DNA from: Carboxylicivirga caseinilyticus
GTDB lineage: Bacteria > Bacteroidota > Bacteroidia > Bacteroidales > Marinilabiliaceae
NCBI GenBank assembly: GCA_025499705.1
Contig: JAFMVE010000022.1
Coordinates: 1-64,000 of the forward strand
Direction of reading: 5' to 3'
Length of the DNA: 64,000 nucleotides
The notes under the pieces are model-generated. The model was not told the origin of the DNA. It made no database searches and saw only the letters and a list, made by a program, of their open reading frames with translations. Below are positions 63,612 through 64,000 of this stretch, piece by piece; the first letter of the stretch is position 1; every line of letters begins with the position of its first letter. The position numbers and the translations under genes are program-made.

Positions 63612-64000
63612 AGTGACTTTTGTAATCACAAGAACTAACTAAAGTCGACATAAAATTATTATTCGAAAAATTAACCATTTTATGTCGTAAAATTCAGTTC
63701 TAAAATGAATACAATACCCAGCAAGTCTCCAAAATCATATAATATCTTTTCTAAGATGAATGATCATTAATTTAATAAAAGTTGACAGGTTTATTTAATT
63801 TAGAATTGGATAGTCATCTCAACAGAAACAGGGTTTATTATTAAAAATATCCGGTAAAAATAAACATTGTAAATATGTGATGTCAAAAATAGTAGCTTAG
63901 TGTTTTATCATTTTTAGATATTCAATTAGTATAAAATGAGTTTGTTAATTGATAATTGTTAGCAAAAAAATTAACCGTTTTTACTTATTTCTTCAAGCTT
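63612..64000. other. Gene-free right edge with one inverted repeat
   Basis: No gene is seen in the last 389 bases. A perfect 11-bp inverted repeat, CGACATAAAAT (63646-63656) and ATTTTATGTCG (63677-63687), has a 20-base spacer. The rest is AT-rich without recognisable signals. It may contain the promoter of a gene beyond the window. Confidence 0.5.

Overview
The window comes from a Bacteroidota chromosome. The evidence is an AT-rich sequence, a SusC/SusD pair, a hybrid two-component regulator, many SPII lipoproteins, C-terminal type IX secretion (T9SS) tails, an S46 dipeptidyl-peptidase, and promoters of the Bacteroidota type (TTG, about 19 bases, TAnnTTTG). An environmental polysaccharide degrader of the Bacteroidales/Marinilabiliales kind fits, but genus is not claimed. 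I saw no rRNA, tRNA, CRISPR array, transposase or phage gene.

Layout. 1-3.9 kb: small accessory genes, namely a lipoprotein flanked by an inverted repeat, a DUF2200 protein, and three tandem paralogous lipoproteins. 3.9-28.2 kb: a pectin utilisation locus, with CE8 pectinesterase and CE12 acetylesterase, a hybrid two-component sensor, then GH28, GH105, PL1, SusC, SusD, a DUF5123-type surface protein, a second PL1, uxaB, uxaA and a PL9 pectate lyase. 28.5-41.6 kb: minus-strand genes, namely a secreted T9SS protein, uxaE, a LacI regulator, and a long operon read as uxaC, kdgK, KDPG aldolase, fructuronate reductase (SDR), a second PfkB kinase, a LarA-type nickel racemase homologue, gnd, exuT. 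42.0-46.1 kb: lacI-kduI-kdgF-kduD-DUF4861, closed by a strong terminator. 46.3-51.7 kb: a xylose operon (GntR regulator, xylB, xylA, xylE) with a shared operator-like element. 51.9-60.5 kb: housekeeping genes (LytTR regulator, TrmH, HU, a RibD_C reductase with an acetyltransferase, YigZ, KdsC-like phosphatase, UbiA, Maf, DPP11). 60.8-63.6 kb: a large T9SS-secreted, probable glycoside hydrolase with ricin and LamG domains.

How the genes work together. Esterases, lyases and hydrolases at the surface and in the periplasm reduce homogalacturonan to galacturonate and unsaturated galacturonate. ExuT imports monouronates. Unsaturated uronate passes through KdgF, KduI and KduD to 2-keto-3-deoxygluconate (KDG). 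Galacturonate goes through UxaC to tagaturonate, then either through UxaB and UxaA to KDG, or through the epimerase UxaE to fructuronate and by the SDR reductase to mannonate. KdgK and the aldolase finish KDG.

The most interesting observation is what happens to mannonate. No mannonate dehydratase (UxuA) is encoded here. Directly after the mannonate-forming reductase the operon instead encodes a divergent PfkB kinase, a LarA-family 2-hydroxyacid racemase homologue with all the expected nickel-pincer site residues, and 6-phosphogluconate dehydrogenase. Mannonate and gluconate are C2 epimers, so I propose a shunt: mannonate to gluconate (LarA-like), to 6-phosphogluconate (second kinase), to ribulose 5-phosphate plus NADPH and CO2 (Gnd). 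This would send part of the hexuronate carbon into the pentose phosphate pathway, where the neighbouring xylose operon also delivers its product.
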